A stretch of 64,000 nt of DNA from Anaerolentibacter hominis (GTDB lineage: Bacteria > Bacillota > Clostridia > Lachnospirales > Lachnospiraceae), in assembly GCF_032380675.1 (NCBI RefSeq), contig NZ_JAWDIX010000001.1:682001-746000 (forward strand), written 5' to 3'. The position numbers were made by a program, and so were the translations under genes. This document shows positions 8,791 through 17,825 of the stretch, piece by piece (positions within the stretch are counted from its first letter, which is position 1; every line of letters begins with the position of its first letter). Below the pieces are notes generated by a model that saw only the letters and a list, made by a program, of their open reading frames with translations, was not told the origin of the DNA and ran no database searches.

Positions 8791-9795
8791 ATGATATCGT
8801 TTTCACAGAAGGTGAAAGAAGAACTTTCGCGGCAGCTGCCGGCTGCCAGACACTGCCGGCTGGCTGAGATGGCTGCGATTATCAGTATGTGCGGCCGTGT
8901 ATGTGTTTCCGGGAAAAACGAATATTTCATAAAAATTCATACGGAGAACTTGACAGTAGCAAGAAAATACTTTATGTTAATTAGGAAAACATTCCACTGC
9001 GCTGTGGAGATTTCCGTGCGGGGGAATGCGACCCAGAAAAAGGGAATGCTGTATACGTTGGTAATCGGCGATCCGGTACAGTCATTGAAAATACTACAAG
9101 CTGTTAAACTGCTGGATGAAGATGGGGAGATACAGGGAAGGACTTCCGGGGAGAAGCTGCCGTCTGTGAATAATCTGATCATCCAGAGTACATGCTGTAA
9201 ACGTGCCTTCATCAGAGGCGCGTTTTTATCGGCTGGATCTATCAGTAATCCGGAGAAGGCCTACCATTTTGAGATTGTAACGCCAGCCAGACCAAAGGCT
9301 GTACAGCTTCAGCAGATAATCTGTTCTTTTGGGATTGATGCAAAGATTGTGCAGCGTAAGAAGTATTTTGTTGTTTATGTAAAAGAGGGAGAACAGCTGG
9401 TCGATTTGTTGAATATTATGGAAGCACATGTGGCCCTGATGGATCTGGAAAATGTGAGAATTGTGAAGGAAATGCGCAATTCCATCAATCGTCAGGTCAA
9501 CTGTGAGGCTGCGAATATCAACAAGACCGTACAGGCTGCAGGAAAGCAGATTGATGACATTTGGTACATCAAAAATTCTGCCGGGTTCGGAAATCTGTCG
9601 GAGGGACTGAGAGAAATCGCGGTACTTCGGATTGAGCAGCCGGACGCATCATTGAAGGAGCTAGGCGCTTTATTAAATCCGCCGATCAGCAAGTCCGGGG
9701 TGAACCACAGACTGCGCAAACTGAGCATGATCGCGGATACGATAAGGCAGCAGAAGGAGGATGTCGGTAATGGTGACAAGAAACATTACGATTAA
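8791..9795 (+). CDS. whiA: DNA-binding protein WhiA
   Basis: Widespread Gram-positive regulator involved in cell division and sporulation, with a degenerate LAGLIDADG domain fused to a C-terminal HTH. The protein is 334 residues and begins MISFSQKVKEELSR, the usual start of the family. ATG 8791 is chosen because AAAGGA at 8775-8780 lies 10 nt before it; ATG 8782 is only 1 nt from it. The C-terminal HTH shows SLKELGALLNPPISKSGVNHRLRKL, typical of WhiA. It follows rapZ by 16 bp and overlaps the next gene by 26 bp. Confidence 0.95.
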   Translation: MISFSQKVKEELSRQLPAARHCRLAEMAAIISMCGRVCVSGKNEYFIKIHTENLTVARKYFMLIRKTFHCAVEISVRGNATQKKGMLYTLVIGDPVQSLKILQAVKLLDEDGEIQGRTSGEKLPSVNNLIIQSTCCKRAFIRGAFLSAGSISNPEKAYHFEIVTPARPKAVQLQQIICSFGIDAKIVQRKKYFVVYVKEGEQLVDLLNIMEAHVALMDLENVRIVKEMRNSINRQVNCEAANINKTVQAAGKQIDDIWYIKNSAGFGNLSEGLREIAVLRIEQPDASLKELGALLNPPISKSGVNHRLRKLSMIADTIRQQKEDVGNGDKKHYD

Positions 9796-10027
9796 AATTC
9801 CGACCGGAATGGAAGTAAGGCCTGTTGCTCTGCTGGTACAGGTAGCAAGCCAGTATGACAGCAACATCTATGTGGTCAGCGGAAACAGAAAAGTCAATGC
9901 CAAGAGCATTATGGGCATGATGACACTGGGGCTGGCTTCCGGGGAGGAAGTAACCGTTTCAGCTGAGGGCGCGGATGAAGTGGCTGCGATTGAGAATATT
10001 GAGAAATATTTGAGCAGTGATAAGTAA
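9770..10027 (+). CDS. crh: HPr-like protein lacking His15 (Crh-like)
   Basis: An 85-residue HPr-fold protein. HPr carries phosphate on His15 for the sugar PTS; here position 15 is Glu (PTGMEVRPVALLVQ), while Arg17 and Pro18 remain. The regulatory site is intact: NAKSIMGMM puts Ser exactly at 46. This is the pattern of Bacillus Crh, which has Gln15 and works only through HprK-made Ser46-P bound to CcpA. The context, right after whiA and rapZ, also matches the Bacillus crh locus. ATG 9770 is 9 nt after GGAGG. A PTS role is unlikely; a CcpA corepressor role is inferred. Confidence 0.85.
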   Translation: MVTRNITIKIPTGMEVRPVALLVQVASQYDSNIYVVSGNRKVNAKSIMGMMTLGLASGEEVTVSAEGADEVAAIENIEKYLSSDK

Positions 10028-10173
10028 TACGTGCCGGATGAGGCTAGAGTGCGGTGGAAAAATCTGCTGCCCGAATAATAGTCGTTAGGTTGCGTAAACA
10101 AGGAGTGTTCTGTTGAGGGAAACATTCTTGTGAATCAGATGCCGGTGGGTTTGGCGAACCGGCTTCTTGTAAT

Positions 10174-10228
10174 AAAACCCCCATACGGGTAATTCGGATT
10201 CATCCGGACTGGCCGTATGGGGGTTTTT
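10174..10228 (+). terminator. Intrinsic terminator after crh-like gene
   Basis: Perfect 15-bp stem: AAAACCCCCATACGG at 10174-10188 pairs with CCGTATGGGGGTTTT at 10213-10227, followed by T residues. It ends the rapZ-whiA-crh transcript. The 10029-10173 stretch before it holds no gene that I can see. Confidence 0.9.
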
Positions 10229-10320
10229 GTCTGCCGGCATGGGATGTGAAATTTATTTGCGGCTGGAAAACAGACTGGAAAAATGATATGATAAAAGCCA
10301 GAATGGAGGACAGTGCGTAT

Positions 10321-13300
10321 ATGGAATTTACTCATTTACATGTGCATACGGAATACAGTCTGCTGGATGGCTCCGGAAAGATCGAAGAGATGGTGGCAAG
10401 AGCCCGGGAATTGGGAATGAACAGTCTTGCCATTACCGATCATGGCGTCATGTACGGTGTGATTGATTTTTATAAAGCGGCCAGAGAAGCCGGAATTAAG
10501 CCAATTATCGGCTGTGAAATCTATGTGGCGCCCAGTTCCAGATTTGACCGGGAGCCAGGGGGCACGTCGGATGACCGTTACAATCATCTGGTGCTGCTTG
10601 CGGAGAATAACAAGGGCTATTCCAATCTGATGAAAATCGTTTCACGGGGCTTTACCGAAGGATTTTATTATAAACCGAGGGTGGACTACGAGATACTTAA
10701 ACAGTATCACGAGGGGATCATTGCGCTCAGCGCCTGTCTGGCCGGTGAAGTTGCCATGCAGCTGCGCCGGGGTTTTTATGAGGAGGCGAAAAAGGCCGCC
10801 CTGCATCTGAACCAGGTATTTGGGGATGGTAATTTCTTTCTGGAGCTGCAGGATCATGGTCTGCAGGAGCAGAAAAACGTTAATCAGGGGATTCTCCGGA
10901 TTCACGAGGAGACAGGGATTCCCATGGTGGCCACCAACGATATTCACTATACATTTGACAGCGATGTCCAGTCTCACGATGTCCTTCTGTGCATTCAGAC
11001 CCAGAAGAAGGTAACCGATGAAAACAGAATGAGATATGAGGGCGGACAGTTTTATATGAAGTCTCCGGAGGAGATGGAGGCATTGTTTCCCTATGCGAAA
11101 GAAGCGCTCGCCAATACTCAGAAAATTGCGGACCGCTGCCAGGTGGAGATTGAGTTCGGGAATTATAAATTGCCCCGGTACGATGTTCCGGAGGGGTACA
11201 CCTCGGAAGAATATTTGCGCAAGCTTTGTTATGAAGGTCTTCGATTGCGATATGATCAGCCGGGACAGGATCTGATTGACCGGATGGAGTATGAGATCAG
11301 CACGATCATCAATATGGGATTTGCCGACTATTTTCTGATCGTGTGGGATTTTATAAAGTTTGCCAAGGACAATGATATTATCGTAGGGCCGGGCAGAGGC
11401 TCTGCGGCAGGAAGTATAGTGGCTTACTCTCTGCGGATTACCGATATCGACCCGATCAAATATAATCTGCTGTTTGAGCGTTTTCTTAATCCGGAGCGTC
11501 TGACCATGCCGGATATTGATATTGATTTCTGCTTTAACAGAAGGCCGGAAGTGATCGAATATGTCATGGAAAAATACGGCAAGGACCGGGTAGTGCAGAT
11601 TGTCACATTCGGAACGATGGCGGCCAAGGCTGTGATCCGGGATGTGGGACGGGCTCTGGATCTGCCCTACTCCTATGTGGATTCCATTGCCAAGATGATA
11701 CCTGGTGATCTGGGGATGACCATAGACAAGGCGCTGACGATGAACCGGGAACTGAGAGAGCTGTGTGAAAGTGATCCCAAAGCGCAGGAACTGATTGATA
11801 TGTCCAAACGTCTGGAGGGACTGCCCAGACATACCTCCATGCATGCCGCGGGCGTGGTGATCAGCCGGGATGCGGTGGATGAATATGTCCCGCTGTCCAA
11901 GGCTGCTGACGATACGATCACTACCCAGTATACGATGACAACCCTGGAAGAGCTGGGCCTGCTTAAGATGGATTTCCTGGGCCTGAGAACCCTGACGGTG
12001 ATACAGAATGCATCCAGGCTGGCGGGATTTGATCTGGACGATGTGGACTATGAAGATTCTGCCGTATATGAGATGCTGGGAACCGGCAGGACCGACGGCG
12101 TATTCCAGCTGGAGAGCGCCGGTATGAAGAACTTCATGAAAGAGCTGAAGCCGGAGAACCTGGAAGATATTATCGCCGGTATCTCCCTGTACCGTCCCGG
12201 TCCGATGGACTTTATTCCACGCTATATCAAATGGAAAAATGACCGGAGCAGCATCGCTTATGAGGACCCGAAGCTGGAGCCGATTTTATCCCCTACCTAT
12301 GGGTGTATCGTGTACCAGGAGCAGGTTATGGAGATTGTGCGTGAACTGGCAGGATACAGCTATGGCAGAAGCGATCTGGTGCGCCGTGCCATGTCCAAGA
12401 AGAAGACGGCCGTCATGGAGAAAGAACGAAAGAATTTCGTCTATGGAAATGAGGAGGAGGGAGTGCCCGGATGTATTGCGAACGGCATCCCGGAGGCAGT
12501 TGCCAACCATATTTTTGATGAGATGATTGACTTTGCCAAATATGCATTCAACAAGTCCCATGCGGCAGCCTATGCGGTCGTGGCATATCAGACAGCCTAT
12601 TTGAAATATTATTATCCGGTGGCCTTTATGGCGGCGCTTCTTACATCGGTGATTGACAATAATAATAAAGTAACGGAATATATCATGTCCTGCCGGCAGA
12701 TGGGAATCGAGATCCTGCCGCCGGATATCAATGAGGGCGAGGTAGAGTTTTCCGTATCGGGCAATTCGATACGGTACGCTCTCTGTGCGGTGAAAGGGCT
12801 GGGGCGGCCTGTCATATCAGCTCTGGTCAGGGAGAGGGAAGAAAAAGGCCCCTTTACCACTATGTATGACCTGGTCCGCAGAATGTCGGGAAAAGAACTG
12901 AATAAAAAGACGCTGGAGAATTTTATTAAATCAGGCAGCGTGGACTCCCTTCCCGGAAACCGGAAACAGAAGATGCAGATTTATGTCCAGCTTCTGGATC
13001 AGGTGAACCAGGAGAAGAAGAACAATATGTCCGGGCAGATGTCACTCTTTGATCTGGTGGGGGAAGAAGAAAAAGATCAGTTTGAGATTTCCTTCCCCAA
13101 TGTGGAGGAGTATACCAAGGAGGAGCGGCTTGCCTTTGAAAAGGAAGTGCTGGGAATCTATGTAAGCGGTCATCCGCTGGAGGAAGTGGAAGGCATCTGG
13201 AAAAGACATATCAGCAATACGACGGCAGACTTCCTGTATGACGATGAAGCGGGAGAGACCAAGGTAAAGGAAGGGGAAAAGGTGATAATCGGAGGCCTGA

Positions 13301-13755
13301 TCTCCGGAAAAACGCTGAAGACCACCAGAAACAATGATATGATGGCATTTATCACAATCGAGGATTTATATGGTAATACAGAAGTGATTGTGTTCCCCAG
13401 AGTCTATGAAAAATATAAATCGAAAATGGAAGTGGATAAAAAAGTATTTGTTAAGGGAAGAGTAAACGTAGAAGAAGAAAAAGACGCAAAACTGATCCTG
13501 GAAGAATTGACAGAGTTTGAGGATGTGCCGAAGGAAGTGTGGATTCAGTTTTCCAGCAAAGAGGAATTTCTACGCAGAGAACAGGAATTATATGACGTTT
13601 TATCACCTTATGACGGAACAGATGGAGTCTGTGTGTTCTGCAAGGCGGAGCGGGCGGTAAAACGGCTGCCCAGGAGCCGGAGTATCCGGGTGGACGCGCC
13701 GGTGATGGAGCTGCTGAAGAGCCGGTTCGGAGCGGATAATATCAAAGTGAAATAA
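10321..13755 (+). CDS. dnaE: DNA polymerase III subunit alpha DnaE
   Basis: C-family replicative polymerase; in Firmicutes DnaE works beside PolC, extending primers on the lagging strand. The 1144-residue protein starts MEFTHLHVHTEYSLLDG (PHP domain), has PGRGSAAGS near 358 and the catalytic PDIDIDF near 395, a HhH region near 850-900 and an OB fold with VIIGGLISGKTLKTTRNNDMMAF near 985. ATG 10321 is used because GGAGGA at 10305-10310 precedes it by 10 nt; upstream in-frame ATGs lack a site and add nonconserved residues. Confidence 0.97.
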   Translation: MEFTHLHVHTEYSLLDGSGKIEEMVARARELGMNSLAITDHGVMYGVIDFYKAAREAGIKPIIGCEIYVAPSSRFDREPGGTSDDRYNHLVLLAENNKGYSNLMKIVSRGFTEGFYYKPRVDYEILKQYHEGIIALSACLAGEVAMQLRRGFYEEAKKAALHLNQVFGDGNFFLELQDHGLQEQKNVNQGILRIHEETGIPMVATNDIHYTFDSDVQSHDVLLCIQTQKKVTDENRMRYEGGQFYMKSPEEMEALFPYAKEALANTQKIADRCQVEIEFGNYKLPRYDVPEGYTSEEYLRKLCYEGLRLRYDQPGQDLIDRMEYEISTIINMGFADYFLIVWDFIKFAKDNDIIVGPGRGSAAGSIVAYSLRITDIDPIKYNLLFERFLNPERLTMPDIDIDFCFNRRPEVIEYVMEKYGKDRVVQIVTFGTMAAKAVIRDVGRALDLPYSYVDSIAKMIPGDLGMTIDKALTMNRELRELCESDPKAQELIDMSKRLEGLPRHTSMHAAGVVISRDAVDEYVPLSKAADDTITTQYTMTTLEELGLLKMDFLGLRTLTVIQNASRLAGFDLDDVDYEDSAVYEMLGTGRTDGVFQLESAGMKNFMKELKPENLEDIIAGISLYRPGPMDFIPRYIKWKNDRSSIAYEDPKLEPILSPTYGCIVYQEQVMEIVRELAGYSYGRSDLVRRAMSKKKTAVMEKERKNFVYGNEEEGVPGCIANGIPEAVANHIFDEMIDFAKYAFNKSHAAAYAVVAYQTAYLKYYYPVAFMAALLTSVIDNNNKVTEYIMSCRQMGIEILPPDINEGEVEFSVSGNSIRYALCAVKGLGRPVISALVREREEKGPFTTMYDLVRRMSGKELNKKTLENFIKSGSVDSLPGNRKQKMQIYVQLLDQVNQEKKNNMSGQMSLFDLVGEEEKDQFEISFPNVEEYTKEERLAFEKEVLGIYVSGHPLEEVEGIWKRHISNTTADFLYDDEAGETKVKEGEKVIIGGLISGKTLKTTRNNDMMAFITIEDLYGNTEVIVFPRVYEKYKSKMEVDKKVFVKGRVNVEEEKDAKLILEELTEFEDVPKEVWIQFSSKEEFLRREQELYDVLSPYDGTDGVCVFCKAERAVKRLPRSRSIRVDAPVMELLKSRFGADNIKVK

Positions 13756-13871
13756 AAATAGCTGAGCGATTGAGGAGGACCCCCTTATTTTTATGGAATG
13801 AGGGACCGACGCACAAAAAATAGTCGAGTGCAGCGAGCGTAATAACACGATACTTGTATATAGGAAGAAAT

Positions 13872-13905
13872 ACGAAAGGAAACGCAGCCTTTCTTTCGTG
13901 TTTTT
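13872..13905 (+). terminator. Intrinsic terminator after dnaE
   Basis: ACGAAAG (13872-13878) pairs with CTTTCGT (13893-13899), followed by GTTTTT. The segment 13756-13871 between dnaE and this hairpin has short GAGC/GCGA repeats but no gene. Confidence 0.7.
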
Positions 13906-13937
13906 CACTTTTCCAGGTGATCCATGTGAAAAATATG

Positions 13938-13966
13938 TTGAATTTTCTGGAAAACCATAGTATAGT
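13938..13966 (+). promoter_or_regulatory. Sigma-A-type promoter of pfkA
   Basis: TTGAAT (13938-13943), 17-nt spacer, TATAGT (13961-13966). The start codon of pfkA is 48 nt further on. Confidence 0.75.
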
Positions 13967-14013
13967 TAGGATGTTTTGATGCGTTTATAGTTTAGACAGG
14001 GGGTACTTTTATT

Positions 14014-14985
14014 ATGGCAGGTAGCGTATCTACTATAGGAGTTTTAACCAGCGGCGGGGATGCACCAGGTATGAATGCGGCGATTCGTTCGGTGGTTCGT
14101 GCTGCCTTATCAAAGGGAATTAAAGTAAAAGGAATCATGAGAGGCTACGCAGGCCTCCTGGATGAAGAAATTATCGATATGGATGCGGAATGTGTCTGTG
14201 AAATAGTAAACCGGGGCGGCACGATGCTGTATACCGCGCGCTGCAAACGTTTCCTGACGGAAGAAGGACAGAAGCTGGGGGCGGATATTTGCAGAAAGCA
14301 CGGAATTGACGGTATTGTTGTGATCGGCGGAGACGGTTCCTTCCGCGGAGCTCAGAAACTGGCGGCAAATGGAATCAATACCATCGGGGTTCCCGGTACG
14401 ATTGATCTGGATATTGCCTGCACAGAATATACAATCGGTTTTGATACCGCCTGTAATACCGCTATGGAGGCGATTGATAAGCTGAGAGATACCTCTACAT
14501 CCCATGAACGCTGCAGTATCGTGGAAGTAATGGGCAGAAAAGCCGGCTATATCGCTCTTTACTGCGGAATCGCCGCAGGAGCGGAAGACATTCTGATTAA
14601 TGAGCGGTTTGACGGCAACTTTGACCGCATTATCAAGCATATTAAACAGAGAAAAGCCGAAGGCAAGAGAAATCACATTATTGTAAATGCAGAGGGTATC
14701 GGAAATACGGAGAAAATTGCCTGGATCATAGAGGAAGAGACTGGAATTGAGACCAGAGCGACGATTATCGGCCATATCCAGAGAGGTGGAAGTCCCACCT
14801 GCAAAGACCGGGTTTATGCTTCTATGATGGGGTCTATTGCAGTAGACCTGCTGGAGCAGGGGATGACGAACCGGATTGTTGCATACCGCAACGGTGACTA
14901 TGTAAACTATGATATTGATGAAGCGCTGGCGATGGAAAAAGATGTCAGCAATTATATGTATGAACTGGCCAGGAAGCTGGCGTAG
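14014..14985 (+). CDS. pfkA: ATP-dependent 6-phosphofructokinase
   Basis: Committed step of glycolysis: fructose 6-phosphate plus ATP to the 1,6-bisphosphate. The 323-residue protein has the ATP site GVLTSGGDAPGMNAAIR, then GGDGSFRGAQKL and the catalytic PGTIDLD loop, MGRKAGYIAL for substrate, and QRGGSPTCKDR near the end. Gly in GGDGS and in PGTID are the ATP-type, not pyrophosphate-type, residues. The usual TIDND reads TIDLD here, keeping both Asp. The start is preceded by AGGGGG, and the gene has its own promoter and terminator. Confidence 0.95.
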   Translation: MAGSVSTIGVLTSGGDAPGMNAAIRSVVRAALSKGIKVKGIMRGYAGLLDEEIIDMDAECVCEIVNRGGTMLYTARCKRFLTEEGQKLGADICRKHGIDGIVVIGGDGSFRGAQKLAANGINTIGVPGTIDLDIACTEYTIGFDTACNTAMEAIDKLRDTSTSHERCSIVEVMGRKAGYIALYCGIAAGAEDILINERFDGNFDRIIKHIKQRKAEGKRNHIIVNAEGIGNTEKIAWIIEEETGIETRATIIGHIQRGGSPTCKDRVYASMMGSIAVDLLEQGMTNRIVAYRNGDYVNYDIDEALAMEKDVSNYMYELARKLA

Positions 14986-14991
14986 ATAAGG

Positions 14992-15027
14992 AATCCCGAA
15001 GAGAGAACGTTCTCTTCGGGATTTTTT
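14992..15027 (+). terminator. Intrinsic terminator after pfkA
   Basis: Perfect 13-bp stem: AATCCCGAAGAGA (14992-15004) with TCTCTTCGGGATT (15011-15023), then a run of T. Confidence 0.93.
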
Positions 15028-15136
15028 GTTACATCGGAACGTTCTCCAAACGTTCCGATGTAACAAAAAATATTCTATGCGCAATTGCGTGTGCGCACTC
15101 GCGTAAAAGGAGAACGTCAGCGAAGCTGACTACGCT
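15027..15136. repeat. Dispersed repeat B, copy 1
   Basis: Starts with a perfect 15-bp hairpin (TGTTACATCGGAACG and CGTTCCGATGTAACA around TTCTCCAAA), then a GCGCAATTGCG-rich part and a GTCAGC/GCTGAC hairpin. About 110 bp, closely matched by 29731-29840. Arm bases of the first hairpin differ between copies but stay paired, so the structure is conserved. Confidence 0.85.
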
Positions 15137-15203
15137 TTGTTCTCCATTTCTGGATACTTCATGGAACATGGCTTAAGAATGAATCGGTTCAGGTCTGGAT
15201 GCC

Positions 15204-15254
15204 TTGACAAATGATAGTGATATCCGGATAATATACTTATACCCCTTAAGGTAT
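15204..15254 (+). promoter_or_regulatory. Promoter and operator of the CsoR-like gene
   Basis: TTGACA (15204-15209), 17 nt, GATAAT (15227-15232). Just downstream, 15239-15254 reads ATACCCCTTAAGGTAT, an inverted repeat of ATACC/GGTAT. It resembles C/G-rich CsoR operators and the site before the ATPase, suggesting autoregulation. Confidence 0.75.
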
Positions 15255-15274
15255 CTAGGCAAGGAGGTGCTGAT

Positions 15275-15550
15275 ATGAAGCAATGTATGGATGCGGATAA
15301 TTTACATCGCCGTCTGAAAAAAATTATCGGACAGGTACAGGCGATTGACCGGATGGTAGATGAGGACGTACCCTGTGAAGATGTACTGTCCCAGATCAAC
15401 GCTGCTAAATCTGCGCTGCACAAGGTTGGGCAGATTGTGCTGGAAGGACATATTCAGCACTGTGTGCGGGATGGGATAGAACACGGGGATGCGGATAAAA
15501 CAATTGAGAGTTTTACAAAAGCAGTAGAACGATTTTCCAATATGACTTAA
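15275..15550 (+). CDS. CsoR/RcnR-family metal-sensing repressor
   Basis: All-helical DUF156 repressor of 91 residues that leaves its operator when it binds metal. It has the three CsoR copper ligands in order: Cys in VPCEDVL, then His and Cys in GHIQHC (H-x3-C). These point to Cu(I), though related sensors for sulfur or nickel use similar positions. RBS AAGGAGGTG precedes ATG 15275. A P1B metal ATPase follows 150 bp downstream with its own similar operator, so efflux control is likely. Confidence 0.88.
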   Translation: MKQCMDADNLHRRLKKIIGQVQAIDRMVDEDVPCEDVLSQINAAKSALHKVGQIVLEGHIQHCVRDGIEHGDADKTIESFTKAVERFSNMT

Positions 15551-15620
15551 GTGATGAGAATCCGGGTGCGCAGGCATCCGGATTGTATTTTGGATAAATG
15601 CATTATTTATAGCGTCTTTC

Positions 15621-15683
15621 TTGACAAATGAGAGCTCATTTGTCTATAATTTACTATTATAGCTACCCATACCCGTATGGGTA
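15621..15683 (+). promoter_or_regulatory. Promoter and operator of the metal ATPase
   Basis: TTGACA (15621-15626), 18 nt, TATAAT (15645-15650). A perfect 9-bp inverted repeat follows at 15664-15683: TACCCATAC, CC, GTATGGGTA. Shares the TACCC/GGGTA theme with the operator at 15239-15254, so the CsoR-like protein probably binds both. Confidence 0.8.
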
Positions 15684-15699
15684 TAGAAAGGCGGTGTAC

Positions 15700-17559
15700 A
15701 TGAAGAAGCTGGAACGATTTTTAGAATGGGGAGGAGTGAAGAAGGAGATCATTTTTTTGGTGATCTCAGGTGTGTCGCTGCTCATCAGTCTCTTCGATCT
15801 GTTCTCCCTGCCCTTCCACGCAGCATGGGCTGCGATAATTCTGTGTGGTGTTCCGATTATATTAGAAGCGGTAATCGGGCTTGTCACCGCGTTTGACATA
15901 AAAGCGGATGTGCTTGTATCAATTGCACTGATTGCATCGGTTTTTATCGGTGAGATATTTGCCGCCGGGGAGGTAGCCTTTATCATGCAGCTTGGCGCAC
16001 TGCTGGAAGAGCTGACGGTTGCCAGAGCAAGAGCAGGCATTGAAAAACTTGTGCACCTCACGCCCAGGACAGCGCGCCGACTGGAAGCCGGAAAAGAGAC
16101 GATCATTCCTGCGGAGGAAGTCAGGGTAGGGGATATAGTACGTGTCCTGCCAGGTGAGACAGTGCCGGTGGATGGTGAGATTGTGTCAGGAGAAACGTCG
16201 ATTAATCAGGCGGTTATGACGGGAGAATCTATGCCGGTGGATAAACGTGCCGGCGATGAAGTGCTCAGCGGGACGGCAAATCAGTTCGGCACTTTTGATA
16301 TGAAAGCTGGAAAAGTAGGCGAGGACAGTTCGATCCAGCGAATGATCCGTCTGGTCCAGTCCGCCGATGCAGGGAAAGCGAAGATTGTAGGGATTGCGGA
16401 CCGATGGGCTACCTGGATTGTTGTGACTGCGCTGGCCTCCGCGGCGCTTACCTGGATATTCACCGGCGAGGTAATACGTGCGGTCACAATACTGGTAGTG
16501 TTTTGCCCCTGCTCCCTGGTACTTGCCACCCCTACAGCAGTTATGGCGGCAATTGGAAACGGAACGAAACATGGATTTCTTGTGAAAGAGGGAGATGCAC
16601 TGGAACGCCTGGCACAAGTCACAAAGATCACATTTGACAAAACCGGAACGCTGACCTGCGGAAAACCGGAGGTAATCAGCGTTCGGAGTTATTTGCCCGG
16701 CTGGACAGAAGAACGGCTATACAGGTACGCGGCGAGTCTGGAGCATTATTCGGAACACCCTCTGGGCAAAGCGGTGGTGTCCGGGTATCAGGCGGACAGT
16801 GACTGTGACCTGCTGCCGGCAGAGCAATTTCAGATGATTCCGGGCCGTGGTGTGAAAGGAATCATTGACGGGCAGCAGATTGCCGCGGGAAACCTGGAAA
16901 TGATGGAAGAAGGGAATGCCGGACCGGGTAAAGAAGAGCGGCTTGAGGCAGTGTATTACCTGAACAGGGGCTGTACGGTTATTTATCTTTCAGCCGGTGA
17001 ACAGCCGGTTGGTTTTATCGCCCTGTCAGATACACTGAGAAAAGATGCGGGGGATGTCATATCCCGGATAAAGAAAGCAGGCATTGACCCTGTGCTTCTA
17101 ACCGGCGATCATGAAAATGCCGCGCAAACGATTGCAGAGCAGCTGGGAATAAGCGAAGTAAGGGCGGAATGTCTGCCGGAAGATAAATTAAAATGGATTG
17201 ATTCCTGTCAGAAAGGACATCAGAATGTCTGTATGATCGGAGATGGAATTAACGACGCGCCTGCGCTGAAACATGCCTATGTGGGAATTGCCATGGGAGG
17301 GATCGGAAGTGATATCGCCGTGGAAGCCGCCGACATTGCGCTGATCAATGACGATATCAAAGAGCTGCCTCATCTGATCTGTCTGGCGCAGAAAATGATG
17401 CGGACAATCCGATACAATCTCGTATTCTCTATGGCATTGAATTTTACAGCGATTGCACTGGCGATATCCGGCATTTTAAATCCTGTTGTGGGAGCTCTGG
17501 TACATAATGCAGGATCAGTCCTTGTGATTATCAATTCTGCTTTTTTATCATGGAAGTAG
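15700..17559 (+). CDS. P1B-type heavy-metal transporting ATPase
   Basis: Membrane pump that exports a metal ion with ATP. The 619-residue protein lacks the usual N-terminal HMA metal-binding domain. It has the actuator TGES motif (MTGESMPVDK), the metal-site CPC in VFCPCSLVLATPTAV, the phosphorylation site DKTGTLT, the HP dipeptide in SEHPLGKAV, and GDGINDAPAL. The last helix has HNAGSVLVIINS rather than the MxxSS of typical copper pumps or the Asp of zinc/cadmium pumps, so the metal is uncertain. ATG 15700 follows AAGGCGG; an upstream ATG at 15628 would overlap the operator. Confidence 0.9.
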   Translation: MKKLERFLEWGGVKKEIIFLVISGVSLLISLFDLFSLPFHAAWAAIILCGVPIILEAVIGLVTAFDIKADVLVSIALIASVFIGEIFAAGEVAFIMQLGALLEELTVARARAGIEKLVHLTPRTARRLEAGKETIIPAEEVRVGDIVRVLPGETVPVDGEIVSGETSINQAVMTGESMPVDKRAGDEVLSGTANQFGTFDMKAGKVGEDSSIQRMIRLVQSADAGKAKIVGIADRWATWIVVTALASAALTWIFTGEVIRAVTILVVFCPCSLVLATPTAVMAAIGNGTKHGFLVKEGDALERLAQVTKITFDKTGTLTCGKPEVISVRSYLPGWTEERLYRYAASLEHYSEHPLGKAVVSGYQADSDCDLLPAEQFQMIPGRGVKGIIDGQQIAAGNLEMMEEGNAGPGKEERLEAVYYLNRGCTVIYLSAGEQPVGFIALSDTLRKDAGDVISRIKKAGIDPVLLTGDHENAAQTIAEQLGISEVRAECLPEDKLKWIDSCQKGHQNVCMIGDGINDAPALKHAYVGIAMGGIGSDIAVEAADIALINDDIKELPHLICLAQKMMRTIRYNLVFSMALNFTAIALAISGILNPVVGALVHNAGSVLVIINSAFLSWK

Positions 17560-17662
17560 ATAAGACTCCCCCTCTATAGGTGGTGAGTAAATAACAAATT
17601 TGTCTTGGTGGGAGCCCAGTCTCCTTCCAAGATAAAGCCTCCAGCGGAATGCAGAGCCGCAC

Positions 17663-17728
17663 AGATGTATGATGTCATGCAAAGCATGATGTGCGGCTCG
17701 CAGCAAGTACGCCGAGGCGTACTTGAAT
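17663..17728 (+). repeat. Dispersed repeat C, copy 1
   Basis: Sixty-six bases that recur inverted at 61354-61419 with about two mismatches. It contains GTCATGC/GCATGA and AAGTACGCC/GGCGTACTT hairpins. The flanking 17560-17662 has no gene visible. Confidence 0.85.
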
Positions 17729-17751
17729 AAAGTGGAAACAGAAAGGTTAGA

Positions 17752-17785
17752 CAGAAAACGAGGTGCCGCATTTGCAGCACCTCGT
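17752..17785 (-). terminator. Intrinsic terminator of the 17826-18119 gene
   Basis: Read on the minus strand, ACGAGGTGC (17785-17777) pairs with GCACCTCGT (17766-17758), followed by TTTTC. Confidence 0.8.
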
Positions 17786-17825
17786 AAATTTTACTCTTAT
17801 GAGTCCGGTCTTTTTCCATACAGTA

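Noticed and set aside
10642..11844. Long open frame opposite dnaE (about 400 codons)
   Set aside because: Shadow of the dnaE codon pattern. No ribosome site, no recognisable domain, and dnaE is certain on the other strand.
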